From a virus: a DNA stretch of 33,850 bases. Where the stretch lies: IMG/VR virus record IMGVR_UViG_3300031335_000006, positions 1 to 33,850 of that record; one strand, given 5' to 3'. A model generated the notes under the pieces. It was given only the letters and a program-made list of their open reading frames with translations, made no database searches and was not told where the DNA came from. Position 1 is the first letter of the stretch. Each line of letters starts with the position of its first letter. Shown one piece after another: positions 21,210 to 28,840 of the stretch. A program made the translations under genes and the position numbers.

Positions 21210-21251
21210 TGCACACAAACACTTGACAACCTGCACACACAACGCACTATC
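21210..21251 (+). promoter_or_regulatory. family A promoter of the DNA ligase
   Basis: TGCACA at 21210, TTGACA at 21223-21228, CCTGCACA ending at 21237, and a -10 candidate ACTATC after exactly 17 bases (21246-21251). Confidence 0.7.
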
Positions 21252-21257
21252 TACCCC

Positions 21258-21971
21258 ATGACACACGCCCCCCAACTCGCTACAGACTACTACGGCCAAC
21301 CGATCAAAGGCTGGCTGCTTTCCGAAAAGCTGGACGGCATCTACGCAGATTGGACAGGATCAGAGCTTCGCACGAAGACAGGCAAGCTCATCCTATGCCC
21401 TACGAGCATCACAGACAGCCTTCCAGCGTTTCCCTTAGCGGGCGAGCTATGGGCGGGGCGCGGAGGGTTTCAGCGCGTTCTATCCGCCCTCAAATCTGGC
21501 ATCTCTGGCGACTGGGCAAGTATTGAGTTTGTGGCATTTGACGCGCCCGGCTCACTTGCCCGCGCATCAACTCGGATGGAGATAACACAAAGCATCCCTA
21601 GCGTTAAAGCGGTATCCCAAACCGTAATTACCGACAAGCGCCACATGAAGCGCCTAGTCAAAGAGATACTAGCCACCGGCGGAGAGGGCGCAATCCTGCG
21701 CAATCCAGCATCACTATACACCGCTGGCAGGTCTGACGACTACGCCAAGGTCAAGCCCGTGCTATGCGACGAGGCGACCTATACGGGCAAGACAGTGACC
21801 ACAGCGACGGGAAAAACTTCATTAATCTGCGAGTATCAAGGTGAGACCTTTAAACTCCACACCAACACGCCAGCAACTAAAGGCCAGCTAGTCACGTTTG
21901 AATATTACGGACTGACAGACAGTGGCAAACCTCGGCACGCTCAGTTTATTGCAATCAGAGACTACGAGTAA
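21258..21971 (+). CDS. ATP-dependent DNA ligase
   Basis: Motif I with the adenylated Lys is KLDG (24-27), motif III GELW (62-65), motif IV EGAILR (143-148), and motif V YAKVKP (162-167). A C-terminal OB domain (LVTFEYYGLTDSGKPRHAQF) closes the protein. The 237-residue length matches minimal viral ligases. It seals nicks in phage DNA. It is placed between head and tail genes with its own family A promoter and terminator, so it is a self-contained cassette expressed separately from the late genes. The start is only 7 bases after the -10 candidate, so the leader must be very short. Confidence 0.93.
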   Translation: MTHAPQLATDYYGQPIKGWLLSEKLDGIYADWTGSELRTKTGKLILCPTSITDSLPAFPLAGELWAGRGGFQRVLSALKSGISGDWASIEFVAFDAPGSLARASTRMEITQSIPSVKAVSQTVITDKRHMKRLVKEILATGGEGAILRNPASLYTAGRSDDYAKVKPVLCDEATYTGKTVTTATGKTSLICEYQGETFKLHTNTPATKGQLVTFEYYGLTDSGKPRHAQFIAIRDYE

Positions 21972-21986
21972 AATCTAGCGCCTCAC

Positions 21987-22014
21987 AGCCCCGAGTAAAC
22001 TGCGAGGCTTTTTT
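21987..22014 (+). terminator. intrinsic terminator after ligase
   Basis: AGCC-CG pairs with CG-GGCT (one mismatch), followed by six T. Confidence 0.65.
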
Positions 22015-22034
22015 GCGCCTTGCCATTTACATCT

Positions 22035-22053
22035 GTATCCATTAACTGAATAC
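22035..22053 (+). promoter_or_regulatory. family B 19-bp motif
   Basis: GTATCCATTAACTGAATAC, 2 bases before the ATG at 22056. TTGCCA lies at 22020-22025. Confidence 0.65.
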
Positions 22054-22055
22054 AA

Positions 22056-22385
22056 ATGAACGCACTAGACATCTTCATAGAGCGCGGTAATACGCAGTCT
22101 GCGCCCGTCATAGGCGAGACCTTTACGTGGGCATCAGCCGAATACGTTGGCACCGTCAGTGACCTCGTAAAGGATGAGTTCTTTGCTGACGACGGCATCG
22201 GATCAAAGCTCAATGCAGAGCGGTTACTTGAATGCGCCGTGTCGGTATTTGGTGGCGGTGGGATGCCGCAGATCAAGGATACGATTACTTACCTTGCGGT
22301 CATCTACCAGATTACGGAAATCGAGTCACAGGACACCACGAATATCGTGTGGAAGATCCGCGAAAAGATGGGGGTCGCTACATAA
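22056..22385 (+). CDS. putative head-tail joining protein, 109 aa
   Basis: The protein has a small beta-barrel pattern at the end (DTITYLAVIYQITEIESQDT, then NIVWKIREK), as in lambda FII-type attachment proteins. It is the first gene of the tail unit and overlaps the next gene by one base (TAATG). The assignment is from size, pattern and position. Confidence 0.55.
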   Translation: MNALDIFIERGNTQSAPVIGETFTWASAEYVGTVSDLVKDEFFADDGIGSKLNAERLLECAVSVFGGGGMPQIKDTITYLAVIYQITEIESQDTTNIVWKIREKMGVAT

Positions 22386-23047
22386 TGGCAAAGCCAGTAA
22401 AAGATTTCTCGGTCGAGTTTGACCAAGTGCAGATAAACAAGCTCTTCAACGAGCTACTGCGCAACGTGAGCGCGGTCACGCTCAAAAACATCGTGCGCGG
22501 AGAAGCGGCAGCGGTGCTACTTAGCGCGGCGAAAAAGACTCGGATTGCTAGCAAGAAACTCATAATCAAAACCTCGGGAATGGAGAAGGCGGCAAGGGTT
22601 TACAAAAATCGCAATCCTAGATGGATCACTAGATCTGCGGAGCTACTAGCAAAACGAAAAGCCCGGCTAGCCGAAAAACTGCGAAGGATCGGGAGTGCTC
22701 GTGACGCATGGCTGGCGATTATCCGCAAACTCAACCTCAAACCCGCGAACGCCAACCAGGCCAAAGGTCTAACGAAACTCATGGGCAAAAAACGCCCACT
22801 AGTAGACGGTAAAATAATCTATCATAAAGAGACGGGTGGCCGTGAGATCGTTAGGGGCAAGGGTTCTTACGCGCTAGAGATCAAATACGGAAACCCTATT
22901 GGAAGATGGACAGGCGCAAGCCCTGCGCTAAAAAGCGCCGTCCTCGGCCGCAGGAAGTTCTTTCGCTCAAACCTCCGCGCAGGCGTGTTCAACTCTGCCA
23001 AGGAAACCGCCGCTAAGTATCCCGGCATCCAGATCAACAAACTGTAA
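22385..23047 (+). CDS. basic tail-completion-type protein, 220 aa
   Basis: The start MAKPVKDFSVEFDQVQINKL overlaps the previous stop (TAATG). The protein is very basic (KKTRIASKKLIIKTSGMEKA; LLAKRKARLAEKLRRIGSAR) and helical at the start. It resembles HK97 gp10-like neck/tail-completion proteins in pattern and position, but is longer than usual. It overlaps the next start by TAATG. Confidence 0.6.
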   Translation: MAKPVKDFSVEFDQVQINKLFNELLRNVSAVTLKNIVRGEAAAVLLSAAKKTRIASKKLIIKTSGMEKAARVYKNRNPRWITRSAELLAKRKARLAEKLRRIGSARDAWLAIIRKLNLKPANANQAKGLTKLMGKKRPLVDGKIIYHKETGGREIVRGKGSYALEIKYGNPIGRWTGASPALKSAVLGRRKFFRSNLRAGVFNSAKETAAKYPGIQINKL

Positions 23048-23577
23048 TGGCAAACGAAAACTCAGTCTACTCATACGAGACCAACTTCATCGCCGCGCTG
23101 GAAAGCATCCTAGACGTTGCACTGACGCAGACCGTCGCGTTTGGCGACACTACGGCGCACCAGGCGCCGCGCATCGAGGTTGGCTTTACCTACGGCGGCG
23201 CAGGCATCATTGACCGTGGGCGCACCGCCACAGGCGAGCAGTATCTACGCAAGCACAATGGCACGATCAACCTGACGGTATTCGGCACGGTCAAGTCCGA
23301 TCACCTCGCGCTCGTTGGAAAGGTGCGCACGTTTATGGCGTGGAACGTCCCGACGCTGATTTCGCCCGCGCTGGCTTACTACCAAGTGCAGAGCCTGTTT
23401 GAGCAGGCGGGCAGCAACGAGGCAGGCGATGAGGAGGGCGACTTTGAGATCAGCTCGGAACTTAACTTTGACGTCGTGTTTTTTATTCCTACCGAGGCAT
23501 TCGACGCATCAAACATTATCAAATTCAGCCAAACAGCAATCTACTTTGGCACCGATCAACTATTTTACGGAGACTAA
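23047..23577 (+). CDS. putative tail terminator protein, 176 aa
   Basis: N-terminal helix NFIAALESILDVALTQTVAF, then a beta-rich body (IEVGFTYGGAGIIDRGRTAT; GTINLTVFGTVKSDHLALVG) and a C-terminal strand region (SELNFDVVFFIP). This fits the fold and place of tail terminator proteins, which end the tail tube next to the head. There is no strong motif, so the name rests on position. Confidence 0.5.
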   Translation: MANENSVYSYETNFIAALESILDVALTQTVAFGDTTAHQAPRIEVGFTYGGAGIIDRGRTATGEQYLRKHNGTINLTVFGTVKSDHLALVGKVRTFMAWNVPTLISPALAYYQVQSLFEQAGSNEAGDEEGDFEISSELNFDVVFFIPTEAFDASNIIKFSQTAIYFGTDQLFYGD

Positions 23578-23582
23578 ATATC

Positions 23583-24668
23583 ATGAGCAACAACAACCTA
23601 GAAAACGGCAACAGCAACGAAATCGACGCAACGCGCCGCGCAAGCATCCGCGCCACGATGGAAGTTTACAGCCAAGACGAAACGGACGCTCGGCCTACGC
23701 TTATCGGCAACACGATATTCGTCGCCAAGACTGGCACCGACACCCGCACCGGACTCGACGACCACGACATCCGTAAGCCGTTTCTGACAGTCAACGCAGC
23801 GCAGGCAGTGGCGGTGAGCGGCGACACGATCATGGTCTTTGCTGGCGACTACAGCGCAGAGACCGCGCTCGGCGGCGTGGATGGCGTAGCTTACGTCGGG
23901 CAGCTCGGCGCGACGTTGCCAGCGTTTAACGTGACTACGGGTATTACCATTTACGGCAGCGGATTGGCGCAGTCGCTCACTTGCAATCATGCCAGCGCGG
24001 TCATGAATTTTGCGCGGATGGATACTGTAACATTTATTTTTTGCATCCTCGGTATTCAAACCGCAGGGAACGCAGGCACTATCATTGCGAGCGAGGGCGG
24101 TATTCAAACCGCAGGAAACGCAGGCACTGCCATTGGGTGTGATGGCGGTATTCAAACCGTAGGGAACGCAGGCACTTACATCGCGTGCGGAGACGGTATT
24201 CAAACCGCAGGGAACGCAGGCACTTACATTGAGTGCGAGAGCGGCGTGCAGACCGTCACTCACGCAAACTTCACCTCAACAGACCGCCCCGTAAGATTGT
24301 CAGGATCAGGCAGCCTCACCATCACAGGCCGCGTCGAGTCCACCGAGTCAAACGGCGTGATCGTGGACATCTCAAACAACTGGAGCGGCACACTCAACGC
24401 CGTTGACCTCGACCTCACAGCGACAACCGTCGCCACCAACGGCGCAACCAAGGGCATCAACTACGGCACCGGCGTCACGGGCAATGTGCAGCTCAAGAAC
24501 TGCACTATCATCACGGCCAAGAACGGCACAGGCACCGCCAAGAGCATCGACGCGCCCGCCGCGCAAGCCGTCTACGTTCAGGGCTCGCTCAACCAAACAC
24601 ACGCGGTTGATTCCGACATCACGCTGGCGGGCGGCGCTGCTATCACCAACACGTCATTCACCGTGTAA
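23583..24668 (+). CDS. right-handed beta-helix protein with 16-residue repeats, 361 aa
   Basis: The N-terminal part (GNTIFVAKTGTDTRTGLDDH, then PFLTVNAAQAVAVSGDTIMV) is the start of a pectate-lyase-like/DUF1565 beta-helix. Residues 157-220 are four tandem 16-residue repeats beginning GIQTAGNAGT. The rest is Thr/Asn/Gly-rich strands (DISNNWSGTLNAVDLDLTAT). Such proteins are usually fibres or tailspikes. Here the gene lies between tail terminator and tape measure genes, where a major tail protein is expected, so it could be an unusual tail tube or a surface-decoration protein. Confidence 0.65.
   Translation: MSNNNLENGNSNEIDATRRASIRATMEVYSQDETDARPTLIGNTIFVAKTGTDTRTGLDDHDIRKPFLTVNAAQAVAVSGDTIMVFAGDYSAETALGGVDGVAYVGQLGATLPAFNVTTGITIYGSGLAQSLTCNHASAVMNFARMDTVTFIFCILGIQTAGNAGTIIASEGGIQTAGNAGTAIGCDGGIQTVGNAGTYIACGDGIQTAGNAGTYIECESGVQTVTHANFTSTDRPVRLSGSGSLTITGRVESTESNGVIVDISNNWSGTLNAVDLDLTATTVATNGATKGINYGTGVTGNVQLKNCTIITAKNGTGTAKSIDAPAAQAVYVQGSLNQTHAVDSDITLAGGAAITNTSFTV
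24051..24242 (+). repeat. four tandem 48-bp coding repeats
   Basis: Units start at 24051, 24099, 24147 and 24195, with a fifth degenerate start at 24243. The first 30 bases (GGTATTCAAACCG.AGG.AACG.. etc.) are nearly invariant, and the last 18 vary. Confidence 0.9.
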
Positions 24669-24706
24669 ACTTTAGTCATTGCGATTTGCTCAAAACTTTG
24701 CAATGT

Positions 24707-24725
24707 GTATCCAGAATCCAACTAC
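24707..24725 (+). promoter_or_regulatory. family B 19-bp motif
   Basis: GTATCCAGAATCCAACTAC, 25 bases before the ATG at 24751. A 6-bp inverted repeat (CATTGC/GCAATG, 24677-24705) lies directly upstream. Confidence 0.65.
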
Positions 24726-24750
24726 AACACAACCAAACCACTAAAACATT

Positions 24751-25125
24751 ATGACAACAGAATACGAAGACGGCGCACAATTACTTGACGCATTCGAGGC
24801 TCCAATCGCTACGCAAGATTACATTTTTAACGATTGGAGCGTGACCCCCGCGACACTCATGGCGGAGCGCAACGACGAAAAAGGCCGTCTTGCCGCAAAG
24901 CGCAACCTCGACGATCCCGGTCGTGATACTGCAACAGCAACGATTCAGATTTCAGTTTCGGCGATGAATCAGAAACTGACTCACGAAACGTTCATCTGCC
25001 CTGCCGGTGCGCACTACGACGGCAACGCTACAACTTACGTTATCGAATCTGAAACTGCACCAGTGACAGTCAACGAGTCCCGCATTCGCACGATCACCTG
25101 CCGTAGAATCCTCACCCAGCCTTAA
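24751..25125 (+). CDS. tail protein-like, hypothetical, 124 aa
   Basis: No family is recognised. The protein has an acidic start (MTTEYEDGAQLLDAFEAPIA), a central DEKGRLAAKRNLDDPGRDTA, and strand-rich sequence to the end (TATIQISVSAMNQKLTHETF). It has its own family B motif. Lying three genes before the tape measure, it may be a tail tube or chaperone-region protein. Leader AAAACATT before ATG. Confidence 0.55.
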   Translation: MTTEYEDGAQLLDAFEAPIATQDYIFNDWSVTPATLMAERNDEKGRLAAKRNLDDPGRDTATATIQISVSAMNQKLTHETFICPAGAHYDGNATTYVIESETAPVTVNESRIRTITCRRILTQP

Positions 25126-25127
25126 CC

Positions 25128-25757
25128 GTGCGCAACGTCAAGGCCAGCATCCCAGGATGGCTTGACGCGATCCAACATGAGGCCGAGTGTCACGAGTCGG
25201 CAATCGCACACCCTCACGATGGAGTCTGCGGCGTGCCTATTCGTCACCTCAGCTTGATTGACCTCGCTCGGATGCGCGAGCCGTCGATTGATAACTGCTT
25301 TTTTAACGGCAATTATCCCAGCGAATTTGAGTTCATGGCGCTGCCTCAGCTACAGGCTCACGCCGTGGACTTTCTCGTTTATCAACACGTCAAGAGCACG
25401 ACTAACTCATTCGTCAACACGTGCCGCCGCTACAGATACCGCCGCCTAGACATGGCGACCGTATACGCCGATATTACGCAGCTCCTGACATCTACCTACC
25501 TTGACGCGCTCGGAGCCTCTGACGAGTCGCACGGGCGCACGGCAATAAGCTTCTGGGCGGGATCAGTGGACTACGTTGACCTGATCGCGACAGAATACGG
25601 ATGGACTGACACGCACATCGAAAACATGCCCTACCGCAAGCTGATTCAATGTGTGCGCAAGATCCTAAAGCGGCGCGATCCAAAACAGATTATCAGCTCG
25701 TCGGCTGATCGCGTTGTATCGCGGTGGCAGGAGCATAAAGCAAAGGAGCGTAACTAA
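25128..25757 (+). CDS. putative tail assembly protein, 209 aa, GTG start
   Basis: The GTG at 25128 is two bases after the previous stop. The protein is mainly helical, with SEFEFMALPQLQAHAVDFLV in the middle and YGWTDTHIENMPYRKLIQCV, KRRDPKQIISSSADRVVS at the end. The gene immediately before the tape measure usually encodes a tail assembly chaperone. No slippery sequence for a frameshift pair was identified. Confidence 0.5.
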   Translation: MRNVKASIPGWLDAIQHEAECHESAIAHPHDGVCGVPIRHLSLIDLARMREPSIDNCFFNGNYPSEFEFMALPQLQAHAVDFLVYQHVKSTTNSFVNTCRRYRYRRLDMATVYADITQLLTSTYLDALGASDESHGRTAISFWAGSVDYVDLIATEYGWTDTHIENMPYRKLIQCVRKILKRRDPKQIISSSADRVVSRWQEHKAKERN

Positions 25758-27556
25758 TGGCATTTTCACTTAAGGCAATTTTAGGGCTGGAAACTTCGCA
25801 GTTTGAGCGTGGCGTCGGCAGGGCTAAAGCAGGGATTAAAAAGCTCGGAGCCAGCGCGGGCGCACTTGCGAAAAAGTTCAGTAAGATAGGATTTACCGCA
25901 GTCGTCGCTGGGTTTGCATTGCTGACGAAAAACGCCATCGCGTTGGGTTCTGAGCTTTCTGACATTGCAATCTCTACGGGGTTTGCGACTGAAAAGTTTC
26001 AGGTATTTCGGGGAGCTTTACTTGATGCGGGTGGAGAGGCTAAGAGCATGGAGAAGGCCATTCTAATTATGCAGAAGGCCGTAGTCCAAGGCTCCGAGGG
26101 GTTGACTACATACATTCGCGCTTTTGAGCGGCTCGGACTCAACGTAGAAAACCTCAGAGCGATGAAGCCCGAGGAACAGTTTGAGACTATCGGCAAGGCT
26201 ATTGCGGGCGCAGAGGATCAGCAAGGCGCCCTCACGGCAGCTATTGAAATCTTCGGCCAACGTAGCGCACCGCGACTAATCGAGGTATTTAAGCGATTGG
26301 ATCAAGATGGCTACGGCAAAATGGCCAAAGATATTGAAGAGGCTTATGGCGTGATGGATGCGCAAACTCAGAAGGCCCTGGACAAAGCTTCTGACACGAT
26401 TGAACGGTTTAAGAATAAGTCTACGATCTACGTAGCTGACCTGATTAACGGTATTGGGCTAGAGGCAAAACTAAAGAAAATCGCACTTCAGTTGTCTCAA
26501 TTCGTGGGCAACCTTACGGTTGAGCTTCTTACCATTGGGCCGAGTCTCATTCCGGATTCATGGTTTGACAAATGGAAAGATGGCATCAATGACGGTCACG
26601 CTACATTGATAAAAGAGCAGGATGCCTTAATATCAAAAGCAAAACGACTAGCAGAAGAGAAGGAAAAAGCAGCAAAAGCCGCTGCGGATGCACAAAAGCC
26701 AGTCATTGAAGCAATTGTTGAAACGACAGAATCAACCGAGGATCAAGAAAAAGCATTAAAAAAGTTAAATAAAGAACAGGAAGAGCAATATATAACTGAA
26801 AAAAAGTTAGAGGCCCTTCGTCTCCGTGCTGCCGGAGACAATAGTGCAGCCGACGCTTTAGATTTACACATACAAAACATTAAGGAATCAATCCGGATAT
26901 CAGAAAAGTACAATATCACCATCGAAGAAGCTATAAGCTTGGTCAACGCCCTTAATAAAGCTTCAGAAAAAAAACCAGAAGACGATGGAGGCGAATTAGA
27001 ACGGCAAAAAAAGATAACGGAAATGAAGCTTGCCGCACTCAAAGCGGAGACGCGAGGGGAAGACGCATTGGCCGAGGCACTGAGAAACCGCATAAAACTA
27101 GCCGAGCGAATCCTCGAAATCATGCAAGAAACTGGCGCGACCCAGCGCGAGGCTACCATCATAGCTAACAAACAGGTCAAGGCTGAGTTGGCGGGGGATA
27201 GCGGATCAACAGGCGGCGGCGATGGTGGCGGATCAACAGGCGGATCAACTGGCGGCACCAACACGGGCAAGCCATCCATCGGCAAAGACCGCGTTGGCGG
27301 CGTGCAGGGCAACTTCGGCGGCTATGGCTCCCGCTTTGGGCCTAAGCAGACAATGGACGAGCGCGAACGTGCAGCCGGTCTCAACCTCGCCGGCAACGAC
27401 ACTTTAAGCGGGCGCAGAGGCCCCGAAAGCCTCGGAACGGCTGGATCAAAGGCTAAGAGCGAGTTTGGGGAAGCATTGACTCCGACGAATAAGGAGCTGA
27501 GTGAAATGAATCGCTCGCTGAAAACAATCGAAACCGAACTGACCAATGGCAACTGA
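25757..27556 (+). CDS. tail tape measure protein
   Basis: The N-terminus (LKAILGLETSQFERGVGRAK, AGIKKLGASAGALAKKFSKI) and the hydrophobic segment FTAVVAGFALLTKNAIALGS are typical of TP901-type tape measures, which set tail length and guide DNA ejection. A later ATEKFQVFRGALLDAGGEAK block also fits. Long charged coiled coils fill residues about 310-480, then a Gly/Ser linker and a disordered C-terminus. At 599 residues the tail should be fairly short. It overlaps the upstream stop (TAATG). Confidence 0.88.
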   Translation: MAFSLKAILGLETSQFERGVGRAKAGIKKLGASAGALAKKFSKIGFTAVVAGFALLTKNAIALGSELSDIAISTGFATEKFQVFRGALLDAGGEAKSMEKAILIMQKAVVQGSEGLTTYIRAFERLGLNVENLRAMKPEEQFETIGKAIAGAEDQQGALTAAIEIFGQRSAPRLIEVFKRLDQDGYGKMAKDIEEAYGVMDAQTQKALDKASDTIERFKNKSTIYVADLINGIGLEAKLKKIALQLSQFVGNLTVELLTIGPSLIPDSWFDKWKDGINDGHATLIKEQDALISKAKRLAEEKEKAAKAAADAQKPVIEAIVETTESTEDQEKALKKLNKEQEEQYITEKKLEALRLRAAGDNSAADALDLHIQNIKESIRISEKYNITIEEAISLVNALNKASEKKPEDDGGELERQKKITEMKLAALKAETRGEDALAEALRNRIKLAERILEIMQETGATQREATIIANKQVKAELAGDSGSTGGGDGGGSTGGSTGGTNTGKPSIGKDRVGGVQGNFGGYGSRFGPKQTMDERERAAGLNLAGNDTLSGRRGPESLGTAGSKAKSEFGEALTPTNKELSEMNRSLKTIETELTNGN

Positions 27557-28268
27557 ATATTTAGACGGCACCGCCTTCACTACTGCCCGCCAACACGGCG
27601 ACTTAATCCTCGATCGCCCATTGACTGACGTGGGCGACGCGACAGCTCTGGTTATCTACCGCACGATGCGGATTCTAAGCGCCGACTACGCTCCCGTTAG
27701 CAGGGGCACAGCGTTAGCGGGATTTACTGGATCTCGACTCATTCGCGAAACGCAACCCGAAGAAATCAGCACGGGAGTGTGGGAATTTAAGCAAATCTAT
27801 GCAACAAAGCCAGCGAACCGATCAGACGTGTTTTCAGGCTCGATCAGCTTTCCATTTCCATCAACTCAAGGCGTATATTACACGCCTCCTGCGACTGCTG
27901 AGTCTGCTGATGAAAGTGATGATAACCTGTGGGAATATCGCGAAGAAAAAACGGCTGTCACGAATCCCGGCGTTTTGTATATTGATTACGTTTACTTCCT
28001 CGAAGCTTCACCTCCGACAATAGCCACAGTGTTTAAGTCATCAGAGCCCGGATTCGTTTCTAATGGCGGTTCTGGCTCGGTAAATAATGCGAAAGCGTTA
28101 AACGGAGATGTATTTACTGGAACATATTCAGTCAGTGCCACCACGCCATCCGCTACAGCTTACGCAACATCAATAACGGATGGCGATCTGTTAAATGTTG
28201 ACGTGCGGATTAGCAGATACATGGGCGACATTTTCGTCATGGAAACCCACAAGACAGCCGCAAAATGA
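27546..28268 (+). CDS. hypothetical tail protein, 240 aa
   Basis: The start lies inside the tape measure gene (11-base overlap). The protein is beta-rich: HGDLILDRPLTDVGDATALV, EISTGVWEFKQIYATKPANR, then a C-terminal VDVRISRYMGDIFVMETH. Distal tail proteins occupy this position in siphophages, but no motif confirms this. It overlaps the next gene by ATGA. Confidence 0.6.
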   Translation: MATEYLDGTAFTTARQHGDLILDRPLTDVGDATALVIYRTMRILSADYAPVSRGTALAGFTGSRLIRETQPEEISTGVWEFKQIYATKPANRSDVFSGSISFPFPSTQGVYYTPPATAESADESDDNLWEYREEKTAVTNPGVLYIDYVYFLEASPPTIATVFKSSEPGFVSNGGSGSVNNAKALNGDVFTGTYSVSATTPSATAYATSITDGDLLNVDVRISRYMGDIFVMETHKTAAK

Positions 28269-28840
28269 AAATAAAACCCGAAGAAGTTAAAGGCTGGGGC
28301 ACCTTTCGGCGTGTATTGAAAAAGCTGATACACTCCGCCAACCGCACCGAAAACATTTCGATTAGCCGAAATAGTTTCACCGACGGCGTGACCTATTCAG
28401 GCGATTCGATCATACTTAATATTTCAAAATCGAAACCAAGTCTCGGCGGCGTCAGCTCTGGAAATTTAGGCATTCACGCCTTTCAGTTAGTTGAAGAGGA
28501 TATTACTACGCTTTGCGTTCGACAAGGAACCGTTGGCACTATCATTCCGACTATTACAGGAGGCAGCGAACTTGAACCCGATTACACCGAAAACGTGTTA
28601 TCACTACCGGGCACAGGAACCCGAGAATACTGGCTCAAGATTACAATAGACTCAAGTGGCTATATTACAGCCGTCACCATCGAGGATGGTGAGCCAGGTA
28701 ACGTCAGCGCAACTCAAGCTGAAATCCTACTTGGAAGCGTTGAGACCGATAGTGGCGATATAGTCGTGTTTAACTCAAACCTTAGCGGCTCACAGGCACT
28801 AGCCTCTTGTGGCGCAAATCACTTTTTTGGATTCGTCTAA
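28265..28840 (+). CDS. hypothetical structural protein, 191 aa
   Basis: The protein begins MKIKPEEVKGWGTFRRVLKK and continues as beta-rich, Ser/Gly/Thr-rich sequence (SGNLGIHAFQLVEEDITTLC, TREYWLKITIDSSGYITAVT), ending GANHFFGFV. It is probably part of the tail tip. Both ends overlap neighbours by 1-4 bases. No family is recognised. Confidence 0.6.
   Translation: MKIKPEEVKGWGTFRRVLKKLIHSANRTENISISRNSFTDGVTYSGDSIILNISKSKPSLGGVSSGNLGIHAFQLVEEDITTLCVRQGTVGTIIPTITGGSELEPDYTENVLSLPGTGTREYWLKITIDSSGYITAVTIEDGEPGNVSATQAEILLGSVETDSGDIVVFNSNLSGSQALASCGANHFFGFV

Noticed and set aside
24051-24242. CRISPR array or diversity-generating template
   Set aside because: The repeats are in frame inside a structural gene, have no separate spacers, and no Cas or reverse transcriptase gene is present.
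23598-24263. Leftward open frame with repeated Cys/Gly-Leu-Asn segments
   Set aside because: It is the antisense image of the 16-residue beta-helix repeats and has no leader like the real genes.
26743-27312. Leftward 189-codon frame opposite the tape measure gene
   Set aside because: Ser/Ala/Pro-rich shadow of a coiled-coil coding sequence.
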